A stretch of 13,245 bases of DNA. Origin: Oscillospiraceae bacterium (GTDB lineage: Bacteria; Bacillota; Clostridia; Oscillospirales; Acutalibacteraceae). The notes beneath the pieces are model-generated. The model was not told the origin of the DNA. It was given only the letters and a program-made list of their open reading frames with translations, and did no database searches. The translations under genes and the position numbers were made by a program. Shown here piece by piece: positions 1-8,403 of this stretch (its first letter is position 1; every line of letters starts with the position of its first letter). The DNA lies in NCBI GenBank assembly GCA_009783605.1, contig WRDE01000018.1, forward strand, positions 1-13,245, in the 5' to 3' direction.

Positions 1-3000
1 ACCGGCTGGTAATGATCGGGTTGCTGGCCGTCGGGGCCTCTTCGCCGGTATCGAACGGGTTATCCTGGAACCGGGGGTTGCGGATATACATCTCGCCGGT
101 TCTCGGGCCGTCGAATTCAAACTGCAGCCCCATCTTCCGGATCGCGCTGAAGCTGAACTGGTCATTTGTAAAGGTTCCGCCCGCGAAGGTGAGCCCGCTG
201 GTATTGTTTCTGGCCAGCTGGGCGCTGACCCTGACCCAGGTTCTGGGCGCCGCCGCCCGGATCTCATCGACATTGAGCTTGAGCCGCGCGCAGGAGTCGT
301 TCCACGCGTCCTGCTCGCCGACCATGATGAACCAGTTGTTCCCGCCGCGCTTCATCTGCAGCAGGCTCTCGTCGGTCACATACATCTCGAACACGAAGTA
401 TTTGTATTCATAGGCGCTCCAATCCTGACGGATATCGCCGTTTGTGTAGTTGATGTGGAAGATATCGTGGTTTGCGATATCCACCTTATACGCTTCATAT
501 CTGTCCGGAGCGGTGGCGCCGGTCGTGATATTGTCATTGCGGCCGTTGAAGTCGTCCGCCATGATTTTGGGCACCGTCGGCTCATAGGCGGGCGCGCTGG
601 CGCTCGGATTGGTCTGGAACCGGACGTTCCGGATATACAGCGTGCCGGGCAGGGCGGTCTTCACCGTGCGGAGCAGCCGCAGCCGGACCGCCGTGACGTC
701 GGTCTTATCCACGCCGCCGCCGTTGGTCGCGTGTACATTGTCGTCCTTGATGCTGACCGCGACGGTCTTCCAGGTATTGGCCGACAGCGCTTTGATTCCG
801 GCCACCGACGACGCGCCCTGATACTGCGTCTGCTTGGCTTCGGTGTCGCCTCCGTTGCATATCCGCGGGAACAGCCCGCCGATATCCTGCAGAAGCGCCG
901 TGTTGGTGGCCATGATATCGAAGGCTATGTAGTCGTAGGCGGAGATGTCCATGCCCCAGGTGTTCCGGACCTCGATCTCGTATCCTTCGCCGCCGGTGGC
1001 GTGGCTCTGCACATAGAACGCGTATCCGTTCTCGGCGGGATCCCGTTCCACCCGGCCGGAAGCGCCCCCGTTGGCCGAGAACACGGTGATGCCCGGTTCA
1101 TAGCCGCGGGCGTACATGACCACTTCCAACGGCGGCGGCGGTTCGATTTCGGTGGCGGTCACCATCACGATATATTCGGCTTCGGCGCTGGCGTAATCGT
1201 TGTCGGCCGCCTTGAACGCCCGGATGACGGTGGTGCCGATGTTGACCGCCGTCACCTGACCGGTCGTCGGGTTCACCGTCGCGATCAGCGGGTTGGCGCT
1301 CTCGTAGGTGACCGGGCCGGTGCCAGCGCCCGGAACGGTTATCGGATACACGCGGGAAGTGCCCTTCACCATATTCAGGGCCGCGTTATCGTTCGGGAAG
1401 GCGATGGTCTGGGGGGATTTTTTGATAATATTCCCGACCGATATCACCTGATCCACGCTGATATTGTCGATGGTATAGACGCCGCCGCCGTCCGGATATA
1501 TCCTGTGACCGGAAGTGGCGCCGTTCAGGAACACGTCAAAGGTGCCGGCCGCCATAAAGTCGGGGGCGATATCCAGCTTGAATTTGTATGTGCTGCCCGA
1601 TTCCATGATCTTCTCAAAGCCCGGCTCGGACACCATGGTATAGCCGAGCGGACTCGCCTGCCGCGCCACGGGCCGCGACGACGCGGATTCGGTTTGGGCG
1701 AGGTTGAATTCGGTCATCGCCCAGTAGTTGCCCCGGTTGCCCGCTCCGGTGGGCCGCAGAATCATGACATACCGCGCGGTCTGGTTTCCGACGTCGATGA
1801 CGTTGACGCCGTCGGAGAATTTCGGCTTGGTGTTATCGGTGAATTCCGGGCTGGTAATGGTGGTCCAGTTCGCGCCGGCCACGCCGGAATTGGTGGTGTC
1901 GGACCAGCAGGCCGCGTTGGTACCCACCCGGATAATGGCGTCCTGCGGCCAGTCGCCGCCTCTCCAGGTCTGGGGGTCGCCTCCATAGCCGCCGTGCTTG
2001 AGGATCAGCGTGTTGAAGCTGGTATTTTTCCCGAGATCCACCATCCACCAGCCCGGGAGGTTGGTGCCGTTCTGCGGCCCGTAATTCCACTGGCTGTTGG
2101 TGCTGTTGTCGGTCTTGACAAGGGCTTTATAGGCATTGCCGTTATCCACATTCGCCTTGGCGTTCCAGGTACCCCGGCTGAGGAAGGGGTTGGGCATCAT
2201 GGAGATTTTGAAATCCTTCATCGCCCAGTACAGCCCGTCGAGAGTCGCATCGCCGGGACGCAGGATCATGATATACCGCGCGGTCTGGGTGCCGACGTCG
2301 ATGGCATTGGTGCCGTTGGAGAAGCAGCTGGTCGCGACGGTGGTCCAATAGGTGCCGTCCTCCACATTGGTGTCGGTGGGGTTGGAGAAGCAGAGCGGAT
2401 CGGTCGCCACCCGGATGATGCCGTCCCGCGGATAGTCGCCGCCGCCGCCGGGATTATCCTGTCCGCCGCCGTTTACGACGGTTATGGTGTTGAAGGTCTT
2501 GACCGAACCCAGATCCACCATCCACCAGTTTGGCAGCGCGATGTTCTGCGGGCCCTGCTTGTATTCGGTGTTGACGCCGCTGCCGTTGATGGCGTTCTGC
2601 GGGCCGTTGTTGTTGTTGTCGCTGTTCAGTACGACCTTCGCCTTGGCTTCCCAGTTGTACCGGGGGAAATAGGGGCTGGTCGACAATCCGACCTTGAGGC
2701 CCAAAATACTCCAATAGCCGCTCTGACCCGTGACGGCCGCCTGCCGGAGCATGATATACCGCGCGGTCTGCAAGTCGAATTCCATGTTGGTGACATTGCT
2801 GTTGGAGGAGAAAATGGGACTGCCCCAATTGGTTATGTTGCCGTTTTCCAGATCTAACGTCCCGGTCGCGCTGTCGGGGGCGGCATAGACGGTCAGATCC
2901 CGGGGCCAGTCGCCGCCGTCCCATAACGCATTGATGGTATTGAACACATAGTCTTTGCCCATATCAATACAGATGGCCCGGGGGAATGTCCCTGAATTCT

Positions 3001-5932
3001 GCGGTCCGGTCGTCCACCTGGTCGCGTTAGTGGTGCCGTCAACAAGGACGTTGGGCAGCCTGCTCTGGTCGAAAGCGGAGGACGCGGTCCAGCCGGTCCG
3101 GTCATAGTAAGTGAGCGTCTCCGGCTCATCCACCCGGTCCTCGGCGTTGAAGCTGCCCGACCCGATCTTCTGGAGCGCCGGCGTGTCGGTGTACCGCATC
3201 GGGCTGGCGATCTGCCAGAGCCAGTTCTGGCTGCCCGTCAAAACGTTGGTGCCGCCGTTCTGCCGGGAGTTGATGAATTTCAGCGCGCCGCCTTCCAGCT
3301 TCAGGAATCTGTCGCCGGTCGCGTCAACGTTGGCGGCGTAATGGTTGATGGTACCGGTGTCCGCCTCCATATCGAAGGCATTGTTCGGCCCGCCCCAGAA
3401 ATCGGTGGCGTAGAAGTTGGCGGTGAAATCGCTGTCCGCCTTGCCGACCATATAGGTGGCGTCGGTATAGCCGAATTGGAGCGCCACGATCTGGGAATTG
3501 ATGAAATTGCAGGTTCCGGTCAGCCCGGTGTCAAAGACGATTGACTGGCGCGAGCCGTCGACGCCGAGCCCCATGTTGTTGGCGTTCTGCGGCCCGCCGT
3601 TGCCCTGGTTGACATAGTGCAGCCCTCTCCAGGAGCCGAAATGGAAATTGTTGTACAGATAGATGTTTTTGCAGTCGCCGATCTCCATGAAATCCAGGAA
3701 TTCATAGGAATAGGCGTAGGCATCGCCTTTGGTGGGGAAGGAGTTGTCCCATCCGCCGAATTTGCTCTCCTCGCCGCAGGCGTAGATGATGACGTTGGCC
3801 ATCACGTTCTTGATGATAGCGCCCTCGCCGTCGTTGCCGTATTTTATCGCTTTGTTGAACACGTGGCCGGATACGCCGTCGATGTAGAGGTTGTCGCACC
3901 GGTAGGTGTCGAAGTCCATCGCGTTATATACCGCCCGCACGCCGATGTTGGCCAGATAGATGTTATCGCCCCGTCCCTGGATGGCATACGGATACGCTTT
4001 CACATCGAGTTTTCCGGCGGTCACATTCCGGATGCTCTGCTCGGGATAATTGAAGACGATGCCGCGCATACCGCTGCGGGCTTCCATGATAACGGCCGGA
4101 TCGCCGCCGGGGTTGTTGCGGTTGCCCCATATCTCCAGCACGCTGCCGGTGCCGTGGGGGGGCGAGGCGATCTCGGCGCCCGAACCCCGCAGCTCGACAC
4201 CGTACGGGATGGTGATGGACCCGCTCACCTTATATTTGCCGGGGGGCAGGAATACCACGCCGCCGCCCGCCGCCGCGGCCTCATCCAGCTTGTTCTGGAT
4301 CAGCGTGGTGCTGTCCGCCGTACTCGATGTGGTGGTATAAGCGCGATTGCTGTCGCTGTTCATGAATGCCACCCGGTTGGCGGTACTGACCACATAGACA
4401 TCGGTCTTCAGCGGCGCCTTTTTCAGCGGCTTCGCGATCTCATTGGGGAACGGCGGCGCCTTGATATTCTCGTATTTGTAATCGCCGCCGGGGGTGTTGT
4501 TCATCTCGTGGGCATAGATCGAGTTGTCGTCCGGCATATAGGGCTTGGTAAAGGTATTGTCGGTCAGGATGGCCCGGCCCACGAGGCCGTAGGTGACCTG
4601 CGGTATATTGTTTTCAAGCCGGTTGCCCAGCGCGTTGAGCACGCCGCCGTTGACTAAGACGGTGCCTTTGCGGACGATGCTGCCGTTCATCAGCAGCATG
4701 CCGCTCTCCACCCGGACGGCGTTGCGGGACGCGGTGATGTCGGCGTTGACCAACTGCACCGTCTGGCCGTTGCTGGCCGACACCACAAAACCCTCCTCGC
4801 AGTCGACAATCTTGATGTCGGTAAACATGATGCCGACGCCGGCGCTTTTGTCGACCTGTACGCCGGTCTTACATCCGGTCAGGTTGAAGCCGTAATGGTG
4901 CCCGTTGGGGGTTCCCTCCCAAAAGCCTTCGTGCGCGCGGAAGCCGATGTTGTATCCGTCGACGTCCACATAGCAGGTATACGACCAGTCGTTGCGGCGC
5001 ATTGAGACGCCGACGCCGTTGGCGTAGACATAGTCCCGCAGGGCTTTTCTGGCCGGCTCGGTGGCGAACGCCGTCGCGTTAAAACCCGAAAAGATCCAGT
5101 AATCGGGCGAAAAGTGCAGATTTTCGATCCGGCCGACGTCGGCGATGGCGTCGACCTCCACCCCGAGTTTCAGCGGGGAGCCGTATACGCCGTTGATGAC
5201 CGGCGCCGCGCCGCCGTTATAGTAGTTGTACTGCACACCGACCCAGGGGTTGACCAATGTCACGTCCCGGACGTTGCAGTACTCGTTGCCGAAGTAGCTC
5301 CGGCAGCCCATGACGATGGCGGGCGAATAGCTGACGATATTGTCCGGCGTCTGCTCGGGATAATAGATCGTCACGTTGGCGACGCAGCTCTCGATCTCCA
5401 TCTCGATGCAGGGCTTGGCGGTGGTGGCGGAATCCGCGTAGTCCGTCAGCCCGTTGATCCCCCGGCCACGATAGGCCAGCAGGACCGTATTCTTCGTCAG
5501 GTCGATCTGCTCGCCCCGGACCGGTTCCACCCAGTCGCCCCGGAGGGTGACCCCCCGGCGGATGGTCAGCGTGCCGTTTACCCGGTATTGCCCCGCGGGG
5601 ATATACAGCGTGCCGCCGCCGTTCATGTAGATCTTGTCGATAAGGTTCTGGATGACGCTGGTGTTGTCAAAGCTGGCGTTCTGCGCGATTGTCTGCACCC
5701 GCCGGGCCGCGTTCAAATTCGTACCCGCGGCATTATAGGCCGCGACGAAGGTTCCGACCGCCAGATCCGCGTTCGGCACCTCGGCATAGATGGGATTCTC
5801 GGTAACGTTTGACGACCGCGGCGGGGACGACGCTTCCGCCCGCTGCCCGGGCAGCTCAAAAACGGCTATAAGCGTCAGCAGCAAGCATACGGCGCTCACC
5901 AACGACAGGGTTTTGATGGTTTTCTTTTTCAC
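1..5932 (-). CDS. Giant secreted multimodular protein with twin pectate-lyase-like beta-helix segments, F5/8C-like repeats and Ig-like domain (3' end outside window)
   Basis: The frame is open from a GTG at 5932 to the window edge: 1977 codons, no stop seen. Residues 1-34 form a signal peptide (KKK, then a hydrophobic stretch, then AEA). Two segments resemble the start of Pectate_lyase_3 beta-helices: GGGTLYIPAGQYRV near 104-117 and GGGVVFLPPGKYKV near 556-569, each followed by LRG. Three discoidin-like (F5/8 type C) repeats lie at about 935-1083, 1088-1243 and 1250-1412, with (WM)VDLG cores near 986, 1137 and 1294. A bacterial Ig-like domain (about 1503-1594, YESANPLIATVNP) and two related beta modules (about 1603-1772 and 1780-1963, both ending in YIRNxRFQ) follow. 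Known: such beta-helices are usually polysaccharide lyases or hydrolases and F5/8C domains bind glycans. Inferred: an extracellular glycan-active enzyme or adhesin. I could not identify catalytic residues. It is a separate unit with its own promoter. The start was chosen for its GGGAG site 7 bases upstream and the signal peptide. Any surface anchor or dockerin would lie beyond the window. Confidence 0.9.
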   Translation of the reverse strand, partial: MKKKTIKTLSLVSAVCLLLTLIAVFELPGQRAEASSPPRSSNVTENPIYAEVPNADLAVGTFVAAYNAAGTNLNAARRVQTIAQNASFDNTSVIQNLIDKIYMNGGGTLYIPAGQYRVNGTLTIRRGVTLRGDWVEPVRGEQIDLTKNTVLLAYRGRGINGLTDYADSATTAKPCIEMEIESCVANVTIYYPEQTPDNIVSYSPAIVMGCRSYFGNEYCNVRDVTLVNPWVGVQYNYYNGGAAPVINGVYGSPLKLGVEVDAIADVGRIENLHFSPDYWIFSGFNATAFATEPARKALRDYVYANGVGVSMRRNDWSYTCYVDVDGYNIGFRAHEGFWEGTPNGHHYGFNLTGCKTGVQVDKSAGVGIMFTDIKIVDCEEGFVVSASNGQTVQLVNADITASRNAVRVESGMLLMNGSIVRKGTVLVNGGVLNALGNRLENNIPQVTYGLVGRAILTDNTFTKPYMPDDNSIYAHEMNNTPGGDYKYENIKAPPFPNEIAKPLKKAPLKTDVYVVSTANRVAFMNSDSNRAYTTTSSTADSTTLIQNKLDEAAAAGGGVVFLPPGKYKVSGSITIPYGVELRGSGAEIASPPHGTGSVLEIWGNRNNPGGDPAVIMEARSGMRGIVFNYPEQSIRNVTAGKLDVKAYPYAIQGRGDNIYLANIGVRAVYNAMDFDTYRCDNLYIDGVSGHVFNKAIKYGNDGEGAIIKNVMANVIIYACGEESKFGGWDNSFPTKGDAYAYSYEFLDFMEIGDCKNIYLYNNFHFGSWRGLHYVNQGNGGPQNANNMGLGVDGSRQSIVFDTGLTGTCNFINSQIVALQFGYTDATYMVGKADSDFTANFYATDFWGGPNNAFDMEADTGTINHYAANVDATGDRFLKLEGGALKFINSRQNGGTNVLTGSQNWLWQIASPMRYTDTPALQKIGSGSFNAEDRVDEPETLTYYDRTGWTASSAFDQSRLPNVLVDGTTNATRWTTGPQNSGTFPRAICIDMGKDYVFNTINALWDGGDWPRDLTVYAAPDSATGTLDLENGNITNWGSPIFSSNSNVTNMEFDLQTARYIMLRQAAVTGQSGYWSILGLKVGLSTSPYFPRYNWEAKAKVVLNSDNNNNGPQNAINGSGVNTEYKQGPQNIALPNWWMVDLGSVKTFNTITVVNGGGQDNPGGGGDYPRDGIIRVATDPLCFSNPTDTNVEDGTYWTTVATSCFSNGTNAIDVGTQTARYIMILRPGDATLDGLYWAMKDFKISMMPNPFLSRGTWNAKANVDNGNAYKALVKTDNSTNSQWNYGPQNGTNLPGWWMVDLGKNTSFNTLILKHGGYGGDPQTWRGGDWPQDAIIRVGTNAACWSDTTNSGVAGANWTTITSPEFTDNTKPKFSDGVNVIDVGNQTARYVMILRPTGAGNRGNYWAMTEFNLAQTESASSRPVARQASPLGYTMVSEPGFEKIMESGSTYKFKLDIAPDFMAAGTFDVFLNGATSGHRIYPDGGGVYTIDNISVDQVISVGNIIKKSPQTIAFPNDNAALNMVKGTSRVYPITVPGAGTGPVTYESANPLIATVNPTTGQVTAVNIGTTVIRAFKAADNDYASAEAEYIVMVTATEIEPPPPLEVVMYARGYEPGITVFSANGGASGRVERDPAENGYAFYVQSHATGGEGYEIEVRNTWGMDISAYDYIAFDIMATNTALLQDIGGLFPRICNGGDTEAKQTQYQGASSVAGIKALSANTWKTVAVSIKDDNVHATNGGGVDKTDVTAVRLRLLRTVKTALPGTLYIRNVRFQTNPSASAPAYEPTVPKIMADDFNGRNDNITTGATAPDRYEAYKVDIANHDIFHINYTNGDIRQDWSAYEYKYFVFEMYVTDESLLQMKRGGNNWFIMVGEQDAWNDSCARLKLNVDEIRAAAPRTWVRVSAQLARNNTSGLTFAGGTFTNDQFSFSAIRKMGLQFEFDGPRTGEMYIRNPRFQDNPFDTGEEAPTASNPIITSR

Positions 5933-5939
5933 AGTGATA

Positions 5940-5949
5940 CTCCCTTTCC
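5940..5949 (-). promoter_or_regulatory. Ribosome binding site that decides the GTG start of the giant protein
   Basis: Read on the minus strand this is GGAAAGGGAG, ending 7 bases before the GTG at 5932. It is the only good Shine-Dalgarno match near the N-terminus, and the signal peptide begins directly after this GTG, so the unusual start codon is well supported. Confidence 0.75.
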
Positions 5950-5975
5950 TCTCATTACAAGAGATTTCATGCGTG

Positions 5976-6016
5976 GATGTTCTGAGATGTGCTGAAGATA
6001 CTCTGAGATGTTCTGA
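5976..6016 (-). repeat. Four-copy 10-11 base tandem repeat in the leader of the giant gene
   Basis: On the plus strand the copies are GATGTTCTGA (5976-5985), GATGTGCTGA (5986-5995), AGATACTCTGA (5996-6006) and GATGTTCTGA (6007-6016). The first and last are identical. They lie in the predicted 5' untranslated leader, about 45-85 bases before the start codon. The period is close to one DNA helical turn, so repeated protein-binding sites are possible, but simple slippage would also produce this pattern. Confidence 0.65.
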
Positions 6017-6111
6017 ATTGATATATGCATATTGCCTAATAATCCCATCCCCTTTTGTGCAATTTCACCAAGCAGGGGGCGAGATTATGTTGTTTTTTTC
6101 ATTCTTGTTAT

Positions 6112-6142
6112 AGTATAAGGGTATAAGTAACTTACATGTCAA
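6112..6142 (-). promoter_or_regulatory. Predicted promoter of the giant gene
   Basis: Read on the minus strand, a perfect -35 hexamer TTGACA (6142-6137) is followed after 19 bases by a -10 hexamer TATACT (6117-6112). The spacing is 2 bases longer than ideal. It would start transcription near 6105, giving a leader of about 170 bases. The preceding gene is closed by a terminator just upstream, so the giant gene is likely transcribed on its own. Confidence 0.6.
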
Positions 6143-6205
6143 GTAAAATTTTTAAATTTATTCACTTTTTTTTAATATTTTTTTTACGTCCCGTCAATTT
6201 ACAGG

Positions 6206-6239
6206 AAAAACCGGCCGGCAGATTTGATCTGCCGGCCGG
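6206..6239 (-). terminator. Intrinsic terminator after the 665-residue dockerin gene
   Basis: On the minus strand a perfect 13-base-pair stem (CCGGCCGGCAGAT, 6239-6227, pairing with 6223-6211) closes a 3-base loop and is followed directly by five T residues (6210-6206). It lies about 50 bases after the stop codon at 6291. The very GC-rich stem stands out in an AT-rich spacer. Confidence 0.9.
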
Positions 6240-6290
6240 CTGGAATCCCTTTCCGGGGTTCTTTTTCAGTGATTCGTGGTCCGCGGCTGC

Positions 6291-8288
6291 TTATGCCGGC
6301 CATGCGGTGATCTTTCCGACTAAATATTGCAGGATGATGCGGGCGTCGGTGACGCTATAATTGTCAGAATTGGAGACCATTGCCGCTGATCTTGCGATTA
6401 GGTCGATGTCGAGTGAGGTTATCTTTTCGACCAGATTCTGGAGCAGTATACGGACGTCGCCGATCTTGACCTCTCCGTCGCCGTCCACGTCACCCTTCAA
6501 CCGCATGGCGGTATTGAGAACCAGCGCGTCGTTGATCGCTTTGGCGGCGGCGTTGACGGCATCCTGGGACGCCAGCGCGGTGAGCGCCGCTTTGCCGTCG
6601 GTTATCGCGGTCTGCAGATTGGTTTTGGACAGGTTGCAGAAATTTTTATAGTCCTCTCTGGCCTGGAACGCCTCTCCGGCCACGATCGCGGTTTGCAGTA
6701 CCGCCGGATCCACTTTTATCAGTACCGGCAGCGCTTTGCGGGCGTCGTCCAACCTTTTGGCCATGACGGCGATCTCGGCTCTGGTGACGAACTCTTTTTC
6801 ATAGAGCGCCTCGCCCTCGGCCAGCAGGCCGTCTTCCTTGAACATATCGATCCACTTCGGATCGGTGGTCACATAATCCTCCGGATCCAGCGCTTTGATA
6901 TTGTCAATGGCCGTTTTCAGCGCCGTCCGGTCAACCTCCGGCGGCATAAATTCGATGGCTACCATTTTTTCCTTATCGGCGGTGGCGAAGATTCTCACCG
7001 CTTTGATATATACCTCGGCGGTGAACCGGTTGGATATCATCAGCAGCGCACCGGGGCAGACGGTGTTGTCCTCCAGATTCGCGTTGTCGAAATCCTCCAT
7101 TTCGATGGTGACCTTGCCCCATTCGCCATATACGCCGTAGCGGATATCGACCAGACCTTCGAAATCGGCCTGCTCAAAAAATACCGCCGCGTTGGTGACA
7201 AAACCGGATTCACGCGGGTGATCGATGGTGAACCGGTCGCTGCCGTGGGCGTCATCGGCGAACATGAATTCCACCTCGATCGTGACGGCTGAAACGCCGT
7301 CCAGCACGCCTTGGCCCTCTTCGTCCTTAGCCTCATACAACGGCATATACTTCTCGTTCGGGCGAACGACCCAGCAGCGGCTTTCGGAGATATTTCCGAC
7401 ATAGCCGGTCACCGTAGCGTCGAGATCCACCAAATCAAAGCCCTTGAATTCGGCGTTGGTCAGGATATAGGTTTTATCCTTGATGACCACTGTTTTGCTC
7501 GCCGTCTTGATATCGTCTATCTGGGTGATGATGTCCGCCTGGGTAATGGTAACGCCGGGTTTGCCTTTGTTGTCCCGGACCAATTGCTGGGCTTTGGCGA
7601 TCTCCGCGTTATAGTCTTCTATACTTTCGGGGGTATAGAGGGCGGTGTCCAACCGGTTGTCGATATAGTATTCCAGCAGGGTCCAGTCAAGTCTCGGGGT
7701 CGGATCCTTATAGATCCGGACGCTCTTGATGATGAGGGCTTCATAATCATCCGCCCCGGGATTGGTAACCGTGCGGTTGGCGCTGTGGAAGAGCATGAAT
7801 TTGATGCCGTCGGGGTTGGCGTTGACCTTGTTGGCCCCCAGCTGCTCTTTGAATTCGTAGGTGACCCACTCGTCAACCTTGCCGATTTCGCTTCTGTTCC
7901 AGGTGAAAACCGAATTGGCGTCGCCCAGGCCCACCTCGGCATGTAATTTGGTGTTATCATTGGTGGTGTCGCTCGGCCAATAGAATACGACCTCGATAAA
8001 GACGAATTCGTCGTTTTTGAACAAGCCGGGCTCGGGTACGCATTTGAATCCTCTGATATGCTGGCATACCGAGAGACCGACATCGCCGCCGGCCTCTACA
8101 TGACTGTTGATTCCGGAGTCCACGCCGCAGGTACCGCCGGTCACAACCGGGTTTCCCCCTACATAAGGGAGGGAAAAGTCGACAAAATATTCCCCGTCTT
8201 CCGCCGCGGCCGGAAGCGCGAAGGAGCCGACTGCCATTACCGACACCGTCATGACCAATGCCAGAATATAAGCCAATGTACGTTTCAT
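6291..8288 (-). CDS. Secreted dockerin-like, FIVAR-repeat protein
   Basis: The protein has 665 residues. Residues 1-29 are a signal peptide (KR, hydrophobic core, ALPAAA). Residues 31-197 are a beta-rich module ending in SVRIYKDP. Residues 200-266 look like a FIVAR helical repeat (YTPESIEDYNAEIAKAQQL). A second beta-rich module spans about 270-435 and ends in AVRIFATAD. Two more helical repeats occupy about 452-592. Residues 597-665 are dockerin-like: the first calcium loop is canonical (D600, D602, D604, D611), while the second has Met, Ser and Ser where the first three acidic ligands should be. I see no catalytic domain, so it may bind glycans or act as a structural component docked to a cohesin or attached to the cell surface (inference). 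The start ATG is preceded by AGGTGA 9 bases upstream. It has its own promoter and terminator and is a relative of the partial gene at 11832-13245. FIVAR and dockerin assignments come from pattern recognition only. Confidence 0.9.
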   Translation of the reverse strand: MKRTLAYILALVMTVSVMAVGSFALPAAAEDGEYFVDFSLPYVGGNPVVTGGTCGVDSGINSHVEAGGDVGLSVCQHIRGFKCVPEPGLFKNDEFVFIEVVFYWPSDTTNDNTKLHAEVGLGDANSVFTWNRSEIGKVDEWVTYEFKEQLGANKVNANPDGIKFMLFHSANRTVTNPGADDYEALIIKSVRIYKDPTPRLDWTLLEYYIDNRLDTALYTPESIEDYNAEIAKAQQLVRDNKGKPGVTITQADIITQIDDIKTASKTVVIKDKTYILTNAEFKGFDLVDLDATVTGYVGNISESRCWVVRPNEKYMPLYEAKDEEGQGVLDGVSAVTIEVEFMFADDAHGSDRFTIDHPRESGFVTNAAVFFEQADFEGLVDIRYGVYGEWGKVTIEMEDFDNANLEDNTVCPGALLMISNRFTAEVYIKAVRIFATADKEKMVAIEFMPPEVDRTALKTAIDNIKALDPEDYVTTDPKWIDMFKEDGLLAEGEALYEKEFVTRAEIAVMAKRLDDARKALPVLIKVDPAVLQTAIVAGEAFQAREDYKNFCNLSKTNLQTAITDGKAALTALASQDAVNAAAKAINDALVLNTAMRLKGDVDGDGEVKIGDVRILLQNLVEKITSLDIDLIARSAAMVSNSDNYSVTDARIILQYLVGKITAWPA

Positions 8289-8325
8289 GCTGTTTTCTCA
8301 CCTTTCTCTTTTTTATGTTTTTTCT

Positions 8326-8348
8326 GAACGATAAGCCGTTTATCGTTC
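8326..8348 (-). promoter_or_regulatory. 5' leader hairpin of the dockerin gene
   Basis: GAACGATAA and TTATCGTTC form a perfect 9-base-pair stem around a 5-base loop. The hairpin begins only a few bases after the predicted transcription start near 8352 and ends 37 bases before the ATG. On the minus strand it is followed by an A-rich run, so it is not a terminator there. A 5' mRNA-stabilising hairpin is a reasonable guess. Confidence 0.55.
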
Positions 8349-8358
8349 TTTGTGTAAC

Positions 8359-8387
8359 AGTATACTATAGGACTGTATAAAAAACAA
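8359..8387 (-). promoter_or_regulatory. Predicted promoter of the 665-residue dockerin gene
   Basis: On the minus strand, -35 TTGTTT (8387-8382), a 17-base spacer and -10 TATACT (8364-8359) give a good sigma-A-type match. It lies just downstream of the end of rhaB, so the dockerin gene does not depend on rhaB read-through. I found no terminator between rhaB and this promoter. Confidence 0.7.
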
Positions 8388-8403
8388 GTCACTTTATGAT
8401 TTT

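Larger units (their letters stand above)
5933..6290. other. Spacer between the dockerin gene and the giant gene
   Basis: This 358-base stretch holds, in transcription order, the terminator (6239-6206), an AT-rich run (about 6205-6143), the promoter (6142-6112), a leader with the four-copy 10-base repeat, and the ribosome binding site. I see no protein-coding gene or known riboswitch in it. The leader between 6105 and 6020 contains only a weak CCCC/GGGG pairing and the palindrome ATATGCATAT. Confidence 0.7.

Noticed and set aside
455..2857. Plus-strand open frame of 800 codons
   Set aside because: It lies exactly opposite the giant minus-strand gene in the same codon register. It stays open because that GC-rich gene avoids TTA, CTA and TCA codons. 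Its translation is low-complexity (G, V, A, R, H, D) with no domain.
3617..4657. Plus-strand open frame of 346 codons
   Set aside because: Another antisense shadow of the giant gene in the same register, with no ribosome binding site or recognisable domain.
5950..6105. Riboswitch in the long leader of the giant gene
   Set aside because: I looked for conserved cores such as the cyclic-di-GMP type and saw none; pairing in the leader is weak.
8326..8348. Stem-loop as a terminator for rhaB
   Set aside because: On the minus strand it is followed by A residues, not T, and it lies downstream of the next gene's promoter. On the plus strand no gene precedes it.
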